This document shows, in pieces, positions 19,181-32,356 of a stretch of DNA of 64,000 nt. Every line of letters begins with the position of its first letter. Position 1 is the stretch's first letter. The DNA lies in the NCBI RefSeq assembly GCF_030316845.1, contig NZ_JASZYS010000002.1:580295-644294 (forward strand), in the 5' to 3' direction. This stretch comes from Variovorax davisae. GTDB taxonomy: Bacteria; Pseudomonadota; Gammaproteobacteria; Burkholderiales; Burkholderiaceae_C. Position numbers and translations under genes: made by a program. The notes beneath the pieces are model-generated. The model did not search any database. It had not been told where the DNA came from and was given only the letters and a program-made list of their open reading frames with translations.

Positions 19181-21604
19181 ATGAACAAACCCCTCGATCC
19201 CAGCCTGTTCCAGTCGGCCGAGGCCTTCGCCGACTACCTGACCAACACCGCCGCGCGCATCGACGCCAAGGCCGAGGCCCGCGCGCACGACGATGGCGCC
19301 CGCGTCGGCATCAGCCGGCCGCACGAATCGGCCCAGCTGCATGTCGCCGGCGAGGCCACCTACATCGACGACATCCCCGAACTCGCGGGCACGCTGCACT
19401 GCGCGCTGGGCCTGTCGCCGGTGGCCAACGGCCGGCTCACGGGCGTCCGGCTCGACGCCATCCGGGCGATGCCGGGCGTGGTCGCGGTGCTCACCGCCGC
19501 CGACATCCCGGGCAGCAACGACTGCGGCTCGATCGTCCACGACGACCCGATCCTGTGCAGCGGCGACATCCGCTACCTGGGCCAGCCCGTGTTCGCGGTG
19601 GTCGCCGAGACCCGCGACGCTGCCCGCCGCGCCGCGGCCCGCGCCAGGGACGCGCTCGACATCGATGCCGCGCCGCCGGTGCTGACGCCGCAGGACGCGC
19701 ACGCCAAGGGCCAGTACGTGGTGCCGCCGATGCACCTGGTGCGCAGCACGAACGAAGGCGGCGCGCAGGCGGCGATCGCCCGGGCGCCGCATCGCTTGAA
19801 GGCCGAACTCGACGTCGGCGGCCAGGAGCAGTTCTACCTCGAAGGGCAGATCAGCTACGCGATCCCCAAGGAGGGCGGCGCGATGCACGTCTACTGCTCG
19901 ACCCAGCATCCGAGCGAGATGCAGCACCTGGTGGCGCATGCGCTGCACCTGCAGGCCAACGAGGTGCACGTGGAATGCCGGCGCATGGGCGGCGGCTTCG
20001 GCGGCAAGGAATCGCAGTCGGCCCTGTTCGCCTGCGTGGCCTCGGTCGCCGCCAGCAAGCTGCAGCGCCCGGTCAAGCTGCGGCTCGACCGCGACGACGA
20101 CTTCATGATCACCGGCCGGCGCCACTGCTTCTGGTACGAATACGACGTCGGCTACGACGACGAGGGCCGCATCCTCGGCGCCGAGATCTCGATGGTCTCG
20201 CGCGCCGGCCATTCGGCCGACCTGTCGGGCCCGGTGATGACCCGCGCCCTGTGCCATTTCGACAATGCCTACTGGCTGCCCGACGTCAGCATGCACGGCT
20301 ACTCGGGCAAGACCAACACCCAGAGCAACACCGCCTTCCGCGGCTTCGGCGGGCCGCAGGGTGCGATCGCGGTCGAGAACATCCTCGACAGCGTGGCGCG
20401 CGAACTGGGCCGCGATCCGCTCGACGTGCGGCGGGTCAATTTCTACGGCAAGGGCGAGAACAACGTCACGCCCTATGGCCAGCTGGTGAGCGACAACATC
20501 ATCCACGAGCTGGTGGCCGAGCTCGAGGCCACCAGCAGCTACCGCGCGCGACGCGAGGAGATCGCGGCCTTCAACGCCAAGAGCCCGGTGCTCAAGCGCG
20601 GCATCGCCCTGGCGCCGCTCAAGTTCGGCATCTCGTTCAACGTCAAGCACTTCAACCAGGCCGGTGCGCTGGTCCATGTCTACACCGACGGCTCGATCCT
20701 CGTGAACCACGGTGGCACCGAGATGGGGCAGGGCCTGAACACCAAGGTGGCGCAGGTGGTGGCGCACGAGCTCGGCGTCAGCTTCGAGAGCGTTCGGGTC
20801 ACGGCGACCGACACCCAGAAGGTCGCCAACACCTCGGCCACCGCGGCGTCGACCGGTGCCGACCTGAACGGCAAGGCGGCACAGGACGCCGCCCGCCAGA
20901 TCCGCGAGCGGCTGGCCGCCTGCGCCGCGGCGCGCCATGGCGGCGAGGCGTCGCAGGTGCGCTTCGCCAACGACAAGGTCGAGGTCAACGGCCGCACCTT
21001 GCCCTTCGGCACCGTGGTCGGCGAGGCCTACCTCGACCGGGTGCAGCTGTGGTCCGACGGCTTCTACGCCACCCCGGGCCTGAGCTGGGACAAGGACAGG
21101 ATGTTCGGCCGGCCGTTCTTCTACTTCGCCTACGGCGCGGCCGTGAGCGAGGTCGTGGTGGACACGCTGACCGGCGAGTGGAAGCTCCTGCGCGCCGACA
21201 TCCTGCACGACGCCGGCAAGTCGCTGAACCCGGCGGTCGACATCGGCCAGGTCGAGGGCGCCTTCATCCAGGGCATGGGCTGGCTCACGACCGAAGAGCT
21301 GGTCTGGCACCCCAAGACCGGCCTCTTGACCACCCACGCGCCGAGCACCTACAAGATCCCGACCGCCAACGACTGTCCGCCGGTGTTCAACGTGCGGCTG
21401 TTCGAAGGCCAGAACTTCGAGGACTCGATCCACCGCAGCAAGGCGGTCGGCGAGCCGCCGCTCTTGCTGCCGTTCTCGGTCTTCTTCGCGATCCGCGATG
21501 CCGTATCGGCGGCCGGCGAGCACAAGGTCGACCCGCCGCTGCGCGCGCCGGCCACCAGCGAGGCGATCCTGAACGCGATCACCGCGGTGCAGGCGAGCGC
21601 CTGA
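19181..21604 (+). CDS. xdhB: Xanthine dehydrogenase large subunit (molybdopterin-binding)
   Basis: This 807-residue catalytic subunit holds the molybdenum cofactor. It shows RRMGGGFGGKESQSA, AFRGFGGPQGAIAVEN, GGTEMGQGLNTKVAQVVA, and near the C-terminus KAVGEPPLLLPFS, which holds the glutamate that acts as catalytic base in the family. The length matches bacterial XdhB. The maturation gene xdhC, often third in the operon, is not in the window; a LysR gene follows instead. Confidence 0.95.
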   Translation: MNKPLDPSLFQSAEAFADYLTNTAARIDAKAEARAHDDGARVGISRPHESAQLHVAGEATYIDDIPELAGTLHCALGLSPVANGRLTGVRLDAIRAMPGVVAVLTAADIPGSNDCGSIVHDDPILCSGDIRYLGQPVFAVVAETRDAARRAAARARDALDIDAAPPVLTPQDAHAKGQYVVPPMHLVRSTNEGGAQAAIARAPHRLKAELDVGGQEQFYLEGQISYAIPKEGGAMHVYCSTQHPSEMQHLVAHALHLQANEVHVECRRMGGGFGGKESQSALFACVASVAASKLQRPVKLRLDRDDDFMITGRRHCFWYEYDVGYDDEGRILGAEISMVSRAGHSADLSGPVMTRALCHFDNAYWLPDVSMHGYSGKTNTQSNTAFRGFGGPQGAIAVENILDSVARELGRDPLDVRRVNFYGKGENNVTPYGQLVSDNIIHELVAELEATSSYRARREEIAAFNAKSPVLKRGIALAPLKFGISFNVKHFNQAGALVHVYTDGSILVNHGGTEMGQGLNTKVAQVVAHELGVSFESVRVTATDTQKVANTSATAASTGADLNGKAAQDAARQIRERLAACAAARHGGEASQVRFANDKVEVNGRTLPFGTVVGEAYLDRVQLWSDGFYATPGLSWDKDRMFGRPFFYFAYGAAVSEVVVDTLTGEWKLLRADILHDAGKSLNPAVDIGQVEGAFIQGMGWLTTEELVWHPKTGLLTTHAPSTYKIPTANDCPPVFNVRLFEGQNFEDSIHRSKAVGEPPLLLPFSVFFAIRDAVSAAGEHKVDPPLRAPATSEAILNAITAVQASA

Positions 21605-21637
21605 GGCCCTTTCCATGTGATTGCCGCGCTGTATAAC

Positions 21638-21667
21638 TGCCCGCACATTCCAGACCACGGCGGGCAG
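21638..21667 (+). promoter_or_regulatory. Inverted repeat directly upstream of LysR start codon
   Basis: Eight-base arms CTGCCCGC (21638-21645) and GCGGGCAG (21660-21667) are separated by 14 bases and end 2 bp before ATG 21670. The right arm overlaps the place where a ribosome site would sit. It may be an autoregulatory operator or an RNA hairpin that limits translation. TATAAC at 21632-21637 just before it could be a -10 element. Confidence 0.4.
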
Positions 21668-21669
21668 AC

Positions 21670-22623
21670 ATGAGAGACCAGGCGCTTCTCGACAAGATCG
21701 ATCTTCATCTCATCAGGGTTCTACACACCGTGCTGACCGACCGCAGCGTCTCGCGTGCCGCCATCCGATTGGGGATGTACCAGCCCGCCGTCTCGGCCGC
21801 CCTCAAGCGGCTGCGCGAGCTCTCGGGCGACCCGTTGCTGGTGCGCTCGGGCTCGGGCATGGTGCCGACCGATGCCGGGCTGCGCATGATCGAGCCGGCC
21901 GCCGCGATCCTGCGCTCGGCCGAGGTGCTGTTCAGCGATGCCCGCGGCTTCGACCCGCAGACCGCGGCCACCACGTTCAGGATCGCCGCCAGCGACTACA
22001 TGGACCCGCAGTTCCTGCCCTTGCTGGTGGCGCAGATCAAGAGCCAGGCACCGCTGTGCCACATCGAGATCCACCCCCTGTCCTCCGATTCGGACTACCA
22101 CGCGCACCTGTCGCTCGGCCAGGTCGACCTGGTGATCGGCAACTGGCTCAAGCCGCCGGAGGACCTGCATATGGCGCGGCTGTTCGGCGACGAGATCGTC
22201 TCGCTGGTCAACAAGGACCATCCGGCGGTGCGGCGCGGCTGGGACCTGGACAGCTGGCTGGCGGCCGAGCACATCGCGCCGACGCCGCTGCATCCGGGTG
22301 CGCGCGGGATCATCGACCAGATGCTCGACGAGATGGGCCGGCAGCGCAACATCATGGCGCGCTGCGCCCACTTCGGGCTGATCCCCGACATGGTGGCCTC
22401 GAGCCTGCTGGTGCTGACCACCGGTCGCCAGTACTGCGAGCGCTTCGTCGACCGGCTGCCGGTCGCCATCCTCGATTGCCCGGTGCCGCTGCCGCGCCTC
22501 ATGTACTACCAGCTGTGGCACGAGCGCACCCATTCGTCGAGTTCGGCGCGCTGGCTGCGCGAGCGCACCAAGGCGGTGGCGGCGTCGCTGCGCCCGCCGC
22601 CGGCCGCGGCCGGTCCCGAATAG
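21670..22623 (+). CDS. LysR-family transcriptional regulator between xdhAB and purine permease
   Basis: This 317-residue regulator has an N-terminal DNA-binding domain (IDLHLIRVLHTVLTDRSVSRAAIRLGMYQPAVSAALKRLRELSGDPLLVRSGSGMVPT) and a PBP2-like effector domain beginning TTFRIAASDYMDPQFLP. It sits 65 bp after xdhB and 46 bp before the permease gene, all on one strand, so it may regulate purine use. It has a NahR/LinR-type helix-turn-helix; the effector is unknown. Confidence 0.93.
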   Translation: MRDQALLDKIDLHLIRVLHTVLTDRSVSRAAIRLGMYQPAVSAALKRLRELSGDPLLVRSGSGMVPTDAGLRMIEPAAAILRSAEVLFSDARGFDPQTAATTFRIAASDYMDPQFLPLLVAQIKSQAPLCHIEIHPLSSDSDYHAHLSLGQVDLVIGNWLKPPEDLHMARLFGDEIVSLVNKDHPAVRRGWDLDSWLAAEHIAPTPLHPGARGIIDQMLDEMGRQRNIMARCAHFGLIPDMVASSLLVLTTGRQYCERFVDRLPVAILDCPVPLPRLMYYQLWHERTHSSSSARWLRERTKAVAASLRPPPAAAGPE

Positions 22624-22669
22624 ACCGCTACGAATTTCGCGCCGGCGTCGCGACACCGACAGGAACGCC

Positions 22670-24061
22670 ATGAGCCCAAGAAACGAGACGGAGACAAACG
22701 CGATGAACCGGACTGACACCGTGCCCACCGGGCACGCCACCACGCCACGCCCTGCCGCCAGCGGCTGGGCCGAACGGCTCTTCAAGCTCAGGGAGCACAA
22801 CACCACGGTGCGCACCGAACTGGTGGCGGGCCTGACGACCTTCCTGACGATGGCCTACATCATCTTCGTCAACCCGTCGATCCTCGGCGACGCGGGCATG
22901 CCGAAGGACGCGGTCTTCGTCGCCACCTGCCTGATCGCGGCGCTCGGCACCGCCATCATGGCGCTCTACGCCAACTACCCGATCGCGCTGGCGCCCGGCA
23001 TGGGCCTGAACGCCTATTTCGCCTACGTGGTGGTCGGCCAGATGGGCTTCACCTGGCAGGCGGCGCTGGGGGCGGTGTTCGTCTCGGGCTGCCTGTTCCT
23101 GCTGGTGACGGTGTTCAAGCTGCGCGAGCTGATCATCCGCGGCATTCCGCATTCGATCCGGGTTGCCATCACGGTCGGCATCGGGCTGTTCCTGGCGATC
23201 ATCGCGCTCAAGAGCGCCGGCATCGTGGCGCCCTCCAAGGCGACCTACGTCACGCTCGGCGACCTGCACACGCCCGAAGTGGTGCTGGCCACGCTGGGCT
23301 TCTTCCTGATCGTGGTGCTCGACCGGCTCAAGGTGCCGGGCGCGATCCTGATCGGCATCATCGCCGTCACCGTGGCTTCCTTCTTCTTCGGCGGCAACGT
23401 CTTTCACGGCATCTTCGCGCCGCCGCCGTCGATCGCGCCGACCTTCCTGCAGCTGGACATCAAGGCCGCGCTCACGGGCGGCATCCTCAACGTGATCCTG
23501 GTGTTCTTCCTGGTCGAGCTGTTCGACGCCACCGGCACCCTGATGGGCGTGGCGCGCCGCGCCGGCCTGCTGGTGCCGGGCAAGATGGACCGGCTCAACA
23601 AGGCGCTGCTGGCCGACAGCGGCGCGATCTTCGCCGGCTCGCTGCTGGGCACTTCCAGCACCACCGCCTACGTGGAGAGCGCGGCCGGCGTCCAGGCGGG
23701 CGGCCGGACCGGGCTCACGGCGCTGACGGTGTCGGTGCTGTTCCTGGCGGCGCTGGTGATTTCGCCCCTGGCCGGCGCGGTGCCGGCCTATGCCACGGCA
23801 CCGGCCCTGTTCTTCGTGGCCTGTTTGATGCTTAGGGAACTGACCGAACTCGACTGGGAAGACACGACCGAAGTGATTCCGGCGGCGGTCACCGCGCTGG
23901 TCATGCCCTTCACCTACTCGATCGCCAACGGCCTGGCGTTCGGCTTCATCACCTACGCGGTGCTGAAGCTGTTCACCGGCCAGGCCCGCAAGGTCCACTG
24001 GATGGTGTGGCTGATCGGCGGCGTTTTCCTGTTCAAGTTCATTTATATCGGCGGACACTGA
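22670..24061 (+). CDS. NCS2-family purine permease (AzgA/guanine-hypoxanthine type)
   Basis: This 463-residue inner-membrane transporter of the AzgA-like branch of the nucleobase cation symporter-2 family is predicted to import adenine, guanine or hypoxanthine with protons. Landmarks are TELVAGLTTFLTMAYIIFVNPSIL at the first helix, YPIALAPGMGLNAYFAY, LGTSSTTAYVESAAGVQAGGRTGLTAL, and TALVMPFTYSIANGLAFGF near the end. The start at 22670 has AGGAA upstream; an ATG at 22703 is also possible. It stands between the LysR gene and the nucleoside ABC genes. Confidence 0.93.
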   Translation: MSPRNETETNAMNRTDTVPTGHATTPRPAASGWAERLFKLREHNTTVRTELVAGLTTFLTMAYIIFVNPSILGDAGMPKDAVFVATCLIAALGTAIMALYANYPIALAPGMGLNAYFAYVVVGQMGFTWQAALGAVFVSGCLFLLVTVFKLRELIIRGIPHSIRVAITVGIGLFLAIIALKSAGIVAPSKATYVTLGDLHTPEVVLATLGFFLIVVLDRLKVPGAILIGIIAVTVASFFFGGNVFHGIFAPPPSIAPTFLQLDIKAALTGGILNVILVFFLVELFDATGTLMGVARRAGLLVPGKMDRLNKALLADSGAIFAGSLLGTSSTTAYVESAAGVQAGGRTGLTALTVSVLFLAALVISPLAGAVPAYATAPALFFVACLMLRELTELDWEDTTEVIPAAVTALVMPFTYSIANGLAFGFITYAVLKLFTGQARKVHWMVWLIGGVFLFKFIYIGGH

Positions 24062-24100
24062 CGACAATGCGTCGCTGAAACCCAAAGGCCAGGCACAGGC

Positions 24101-25621
24101 ATGACAATCCACAGACTCCAGCTCGCGCACATCACCAAGCGCTACCCCGCGGTGGTCGCCAACAGCGACGTTTCGCTGACGGTGGCGCCCGGCGAAACCC
24201 ACGCGGTCCTCGGCGAGAACGGCGCCGGCAAATCCACGCTGATGAAGATCATCTACGGCTCGGTCAAGCCCGACGAGGGCAGCGTGATGTTCAACGGCCA
24301 GCCGGTCAACGTGCGCAACCCGCAGGAGGCGCGGGCGCTGGGCATCAGCATGGTGTTCCAGCATTTCTCCCTGTTCGACACCCTGACCGTGGCCGAGAAC
24401 GTCTGGCTCGGGCTGGACAAGAGCCTGGCGCTGGCCGAGGTGGCGCGCCGGGTCCAGGCCAAGGCGGCCGAATACGGGCTGGACATCGACCCGGCGCGGC
24501 CGGTCCACACGCTGTCGGTCGGCGAGATGCAGCGGGTCGAGATCATCCGCGCGCTGCTGACCGACCCCAAGCTGCTGATCCTCGACGAGCCGACCTCGGT
24601 GCTGACGCCGCAGGCGGTGCAGAAGCTGTTCGTGGTGCTCAAGAAGCTGGCTTCCGAAGGCTGCAGCATCCTCTACATCAGCCACAAGCTGCACGAGATC
24701 CGCGAGCTGTGCACCGCCTGCACGGTGCTGCGCGGCGGCAAGGTCACGGGCGTCTGCAATCCGCAGAACGAATCGAACGAATCGCTGTCGCGGCTGATGA
24801 TCGGCGCCGAGCCGCCGCCGCTCACGCACCGGCCGATCCATGCGGGCGCGGTGGCGATGCAGGTCAAGGGCCTGAGCCTGGCGCGCGAGGACCAGTTCGG
24901 CGTCGACCTGGACGGCATCTCGCTGGACGTGCGCGCCGGCGAGGTGGTGGGCATCGCGGGCGTTTCGGGCAACGGCCAGAAGGAACTGCTCTACGCCCTG
25001 TCGGGCGAGGACACGCGGGCCGAGGCCCGCATGATCGAGGTCTTCGGCCAGCCGGCGGCCCACTTCAGGCCGCGCCGGCGGCGCGCGCTGGGGCTGCACT
25101 TCGTGCCCGAAGAGCGGCTGGGCCGCGGCGCCGTGCCGACCCTGGGACTGGCGCAGAACATGCTGCTGACCCGCGGCAACGCGGTCGGCAAGGGCGGCTG
25201 GATCCGGACCGGCGCGCTGCAGCAGCACGCCAGCAAGATCATCCAGCGCTTCAACGTCAAGGCCGGCGGGCCGAACGCGGCGGCGCGCTCGCTGTCGGGC
25301 GGCAACCTGCAGAAATTCATCGTCGGGCGCGAGATCGACGCCGACCCGAAGATCTTCATCGTCTCGCAGCCGACCTGGGGCGTGGACGTCGGCGCTGCGG
25401 CGCTGATCCGCGGCGAGATCCTGGCGCTGCGCGACGCCGGCTGCGCGGTGCTGGTGGTCAGCGAGGAGCTCGACGAGCTGTTCGAGATCTGCGACCGCCT
25501 GCACGTCATCGCCAAGGGCCGCCTGTCGCCCTCGATCGATCGCGCCGCCGCCACGGTGCCGCAGATCGGCGAATGGATGAGCGGCCTTTGGGACAAGTCC
25601 ACGGAGGTGGCCCATGCTTAA
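24101..25621 (+). CDS. BMP-type nucleoside ABC transporter ATP-binding protein (two ATPase domains)
   Basis: This 506-residue protein has two fused ABC domains of the sugar/nucleoside-type (NupA, YufO/RbsA-like). Domain 1 has Walker A GENGAGKSTLMKI, the degenerate signature LSVGEMQRVEI and Walker B LLILDEPTSVLTP. Domain 2 has GVSGNGQKELLYALSG and LSGGNLQKFIVGREI, with QPTWGVDVGA in place of a normal Walker B aspartate-glutamate pair, as is usual in this family. It powers the two permeases that follow. It ends 8 bp inside the next gene. Confidence 0.94.
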   Translation: MTIHRLQLAHITKRYPAVVANSDVSLTVAPGETHAVLGENGAGKSTLMKIIYGSVKPDEGSVMFNGQPVNVRNPQEARALGISMVFQHFSLFDTLTVAENVWLGLDKSLALAEVARRVQAKAAEYGLDIDPARPVHTLSVGEMQRVEIIRALLTDPKLLILDEPTSVLTPQAVQKLFVVLKKLASEGCSILYISHKLHEIRELCTACTVLRGGKVTGVCNPQNESNESLSRLMIGAEPPPLTHRPIHAGAVAMQVKGLSLAREDQFGVDLDGISLDVRAGEVVGIAGVSGNGQKELLYALSGEDTRAEARMIEVFGQPAAHFRPRRRRALGLHFVPEERLGRGAVPTLGLAQNMLLTRGNAVGKGGWIRTGALQQHASKIIQRFNVKAGGPNAAARSLSGGNLQKFIVGREIDADPKIFIVSQPTWGVDVGAAALIRGEILALRDAGCAVLVVSEELDELFEICDRLHVIAKGRLSPSIDRAAATVPQIGEWMSGLWDKSTEVAHA

Positions 25622-26765
25622 GCTCGAACCTCGCCCGCAGCTTTCTCGTTTCTGGAGCTACGGCTCGCCGATCCTGGCCTTGCTGATCACGGTGCTGATC
25701 GGCATGGTGCTGTTCGCCCTGCTCGGCAAGGACCCGGTCAAGGGCCTGGCGGTCTTCTTCTGGGAGCCGATCAAGAGCGGCTACGCGCTGGGCGAGCTGA
25801 TGGTCAAGGCGACGCCGCTCCTGATCATCGCGCTCGGCCTGGCCGTGTGCTTCCGCTCCAACGTCTGGAACATCGGCGCCGAAGGGCAGTTCGTGTTCGG
25901 CGCCATCTGCGCCGGCGGCGTCGCGCTGCTGGCCGACAAGCAGACCGGGTCGTGGATCGTGGCCGCGATCCTGGTCGCCGGCATCCTGGGCGGCATGGTC
26001 TGGGCCGGCATCGTGGCCTTCCTGCGCGACAAGTTCAACGCCAACGAGATCCTGGTGAGCCTGATGCTGGTCTACGTCGCGGTGCTGCTGCTGGGCTACA
26101 TGGTCTACGGCCCATGGAAAGACCCCCAGGGCTACAACTTCCCGCAGACCAAGACCTTCGAGGCCGTGACCCAGATCCCGCGGCTCATCAAGGGCTCGCG
26201 CGTGAGCATCGGCCTGCTGATCGCGCTGGCCGGCTCTGCCGCGCTGTGGGTGTTCCTGTTCCGCACCCGGGCCGGCTTCGCCCAGCAGGTCGGCGGACTG
26301 GCCCCGGCGGCCGCGCGCTATGCGGGCTTCTCGGCCCGGCGCGCGGTCTGGATCGCGCTCCTGGTCTCGGGCGGCGCGGCCGGCCTGGCGGGCGCGCTCG
26401 AAGTGGCGGGCCCGATCGGCCAGCTCACGCCCTATGTTCCCGCCGGCTACGGCTTCGCCGCGATCATCGTGGCCTTCGTCGGCCGGCTGCACCCGGTCGG
26501 CATGATCTTTTCTGCCATCCTCATGAGCATGTTCTACATCGGCGGCGAGCTGGCCCAGTCGCGGCTCGGCCTGCCCAAGTCGCTGACCGGCGTGTTCCAG
26601 GGCCTGTTGCTGTTCACGCTGCTGGCTTGCGATACGCTGATCGCCTACCGGATCCGGCGCAAGGCGGCGGTCAAGGTGATCGCCTCGACCTCCGGGACCG
26701 GTTCGCTGCAGGCCAGCACGCCGCTCACGGCACCGGTCGCCCGTCCCACCGAAGGAGCCGCATGA
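25614..26765 (+). CDS. Nucleoside ABC transporter permease 1 (BMP-associated, YufP/NupB type)
   Basis: This 383-residue permease has about nine predicted membrane helices. It begins inside the ATPase gene with a strong GGAGG site. Typical segments are PLLIIALGLAVCFRSNVWNIGAEGQFVFGA and FNANEILVSLMLVYVAVLLLGYMVYGPWKDPQGYNFPQ, and GYGFAAIIVAFVGRLHPVGMI near the C-terminus. These are hallmarks of BPD_transp_2 permeases in purine nucleoside importers. The final 35 residues are a cytoplasmic Ala/Thr-rich tail. Confidence 0.94.
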   Translation: MLKLEPRPQLSRFWSYGSPILALLITVLIGMVLFALLGKDPVKGLAVFFWEPIKSGYALGELMVKATPLLIIALGLAVCFRSNVWNIGAEGQFVFGAICAGGVALLADKQTGSWIVAAILVAGILGGMVWAGIVAFLRDKFNANEILVSLMLVYVAVLLLGYMVYGPWKDPQGYNFPQTKTFEAVTQIPRLIKGSRVSIGLLIALAGSAALWVFLFRTRAGFAQQVGGLAPAAARYAGFSARRAVWIALLVSGGAAGLAGALEVAGPIGQLTPYVPAGYGFAAIIVAFVGRLHPVGMIFSAILMSMFYIGGELAQSRLGLPKSLTGVFQGLLLFTLLACDTLIAYRIRRKAAVKVIASTSGTGSLQASTPLTAPVARPTEGAA

Positions 26766-27685
26766 TGGAAAGCTACGCACTGCTGCTGGGCTCCACCCTC
26801 AGCGCCGGCACGGTCCTGGCCATTGCCGCCCTGGGCCTGCTGATCAACGAAAAGGCGGGCATCGTCAACCTCGGCGCCGAGGGCATGATGCTGTGCGCTG
26901 CCATCGCCGGCTTCGCCACCGTGGTGGTCACGCACAACACCTGGCTCGGCTTCCTGGCCGGCATGGCGGCCGGGGCATTGCTGGCCGCCTTCTTCGGCGT
27001 GCTGGTGATCTGGCTCAACACCAACCAGTACGCCACCGGGCTGGCGCTGAGCCTGTTCGGGGTCGGTTTCTCGGCCTTCGCGGGCATCAACTTCGTCCAG
27101 GCCAAGCTGCCCGAAAGCGTGTCCTACGCGCTGCCGGTGCTGGGCGACATCCCGCTGGTGGGGCCGGCGCTGTTCCGCCACCACCCGATGGTCTATTTCG
27201 CGGTGCTGCTGACCATCGGCCTGATCTGGTTCCTCTACCGCACCCGCGCCGGCCTGGTGCTGCGCTCGGTCGGCGAGTCGCCCGAATCCTCGCACGCGCT
27301 GGGCTATCCGGTGCGGCGCATCCGCTTCCTGGCGGTGATCGCCGGCGGCGCGCTGTGCGGGCTGGCGGGCGCCTACCTGTCGACCGTCTACACGCCGCTG
27401 TGGGTCGAGGGCATGGTGGCCGGCCGCGGCTGGATCGCACTGGCCCTGACCACGTTCGCCACCTGGCGGCCGGTGCGGGTGCTGCTCGGCGCCTACCTGT
27501 TCGGCGGGGTGTCGATGCTGGGCTTCCACCTGCAGAGCACCGGGGTCGACATCCCGAGCCAGTTCCTCAGCATGCTGACTTACATCGCGCCGATCGTGGT
27601 GTTGGCGCTGATCTCGCGCAACCCGGCGTTTATCCGCGTCAACATGCCGGCTTCGATTGGGAAACCCTTCTACCCCGGCTCATAA
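26762..27685 (+). CDS. Nucleoside ABC transporter permease 2 (YufQ/NupC type)
   Basis: This 307-residue second permease starts with an ATGATG whose first codon overlaps the previous stop. It shows the conserved LLINEKAGIVNLGAEGMMLCAAI segment near the N-terminus and EGMVAGRGWIALALTTFATWRPVRVLLGAYLFGG near residue 220. Together with the larger permease it forms the channel of the BMP-type importer. Its stop is 51 bp upstream of the receptor gene. Confidence 0.94.
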   Translation: MMESYALLLGSTLSAGTVLAIAALGLLINEKAGIVNLGAEGMMLCAAIAGFATVVVTHNTWLGFLAGMAAGALLAAFFGVLVIWLNTNQYATGLALSLFGVGFSAFAGINFVQAKLPESVSYALPVLGDIPLVGPALFRHHPMVYFAVLLTIGLIWFLYRTRAGLVLRSVGESPESSHALGYPVRRIRFLAVIAGGALCGLAGAYLSTVYTPLWVEGMVAGRGWIALALTTFATWRPVRVLLGAYLFGGVSMLGFHLQSTGVDIPSQFLSMLTYIAPIVVLALISRNPAFIRVNMPASIGKPFYPGS

Positions 27686-27736
27686 TTGCGTTTCCTTTTG
27701 TTTCTCCGCCAACCTGTCCTTCGAGGATTTCGAACA

Positions 27737-28906
27737 ATGAATGATCTGAACAAGCGTTCCCTGCTCAAGCTGGCTGCCCTGACCGCGGTCGCTTCGGCCG
27801 CCCTCATCGGCTGCGGCAAGAAGGAAGAAGCAGCAGCCCCGGCCGCGGCGCCGGCTGCACCGGCTCCCACCGCCGCGGCACCCGCGCCGGCGGCCCCGCT
27901 GAACATCGCTTTCGCCTATGTCGGCCCGGTCGGCGACGGCGGCTGGTCGTTCGCGCACGACAACGCCCGCAAGGCGATCGAGAAGGAATTCGGCGGCAAG
28001 ATCAAGACCACCTTCGTCGAGAGCGTGCCCGAGAGCGCCGACGCCGAGCGCGTGTTCCGCGACCTGGTGGGCCAGGGCAACAAGCTGATCTTCGGCACCA
28101 CCTTCGGCTACATGGAGCCGATGCTCAAGGTCGCGGGCGACAACAAGGACGTCAAGTTCGAGCATGCCACCGGCTACAAGACGGCCGAGAACATGCGCAC
28201 CTACGACAGCCGCACCTACGAAGGCGCCTACATGGCCGGCGTGATCGCCGGCTCGATGACCAAGAGCAACACGCTGGGCGTGGTCGGCTCGGTGCCGATC
28301 CCCGAGGTGCTGCGCAACATCAACAGCTTCACGCTGGGCGCCCAGTCGGTCAACCCGAAGATCTCGACCAAGGTGGTGTGGGTCAACGAATGGTTCAGCC
28401 CGCCCAAGGAGACCGAGGCCGCCACCGCGCTGATCAACGGCGGCGCCGACGTGCTGTTCCAGAACACCGACTCGCCGGCCGTGCTGAAGACCGCGCAGGA
28501 AAAGGGCAAGCGCGCCTTCGGCTGGGACTCCGACATGACCGCCTACGGCCCGAAGGCCCACCTGGCCTCGGCCATCATCAACTGGACGCCGTACTACACC
28601 AAGGCCACCCAGGACATGCTGGACGGCAAGTGGACCACCGGCCAGACCTGGTGGGGCGTCAAGGAAGGCGCGATCGACCTGGTGTCGATCGCCGAGGACG
28701 TGCCGGCCGAGGCCAAGACCCGCGTCGAGGAAGTCAAGAAGGGCCTGAAGGACGGCAGCTTCTCGATCTGGAAGGGCCCGATCGTCGACCAGGACGGCAA
28801 GGAAGTGGTGGCGGCCGGTGCCGTGGCCGACGACAAGTTCCTGAGCGGCGTCAACTTCTACGTCAAGGGCGTCGAAGGCAAGGTGCCGGGCGGCGACAAG
28901 AAGTAA
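27737..28906 (+). CDS. BMP-family ABC substrate-binding lipoprotein (nucleoside receptor)
   Basis: This 389-residue receptor of the BMP/PnrA family binds purine nucleosides. ATG 27737 was preferred because it gives a normal signal (MNDLNKRSLLKLAALTAVAS) ending in a lipobox, LIGC, so the protein should be lipid-anchored. A 30-residue Ala/Pro-rich linker follows. The mature domain starts LNIAFAYVGPVGDGGWSFAHDNARKAIEKEFGG, with VGQGNKLIFGTTFGYMEPMLKVA, then WGVKEGAIDL near the end. It is the last gene of the ABC set and is followed by a good terminator. Confidence 0.94.
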   Translation: MNDLNKRSLLKLAALTAVASAALIGCGKKEEAAAPAAAPAAPAPTAAAPAPAAPLNIAFAYVGPVGDGGWSFAHDNARKAIEKEFGGKIKTTFVESVPESADAERVFRDLVGQGNKLIFGTTFGYMEPMLKVAGDNKDVKFEHATGYKTAENMRTYDSRTYEGAYMAGVIAGSMTKSNTLGVVGSVPIPEVLRNINSFTLGAQSVNPKISTKVVWVNEWFSPPKETEAATALINGGADVLFQNTDSPAVLKTAQEKGKRAFGWDSDMTAYGPKAHLASAIINWTPYYTKATQDMLDGKWTTGQTWWGVKEGAIDLVSIAEDVPAEAKTRVEEVKKGLKDGSFSIWKGPIVDQDGKEVVAAGAVADDKFLSGVNFYVKGVEGKVPGGDKK

Positions 28907-32274
<3,368 letters not shown>

Positions 32275-32356
32275 GCGGCGCAGTGTCCGCTCGCGCAAAG
32301 CTTTTGAAAATCAGAAAATAATCAACTGTCCATCCATAAAAATGGGACGATTGACC
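32275..32356. promoter_or_regulatory. Divergent control region between MFS gene and LysR gene
   Basis: Between the two divergent starts, bases 32300-32341 are strikingly AT-rich for this genome and include TTTTGAAAATCAGAAAATAA (32308-32327). This is the likely site of both promoters and the LysR operator. Confidence 0.5.
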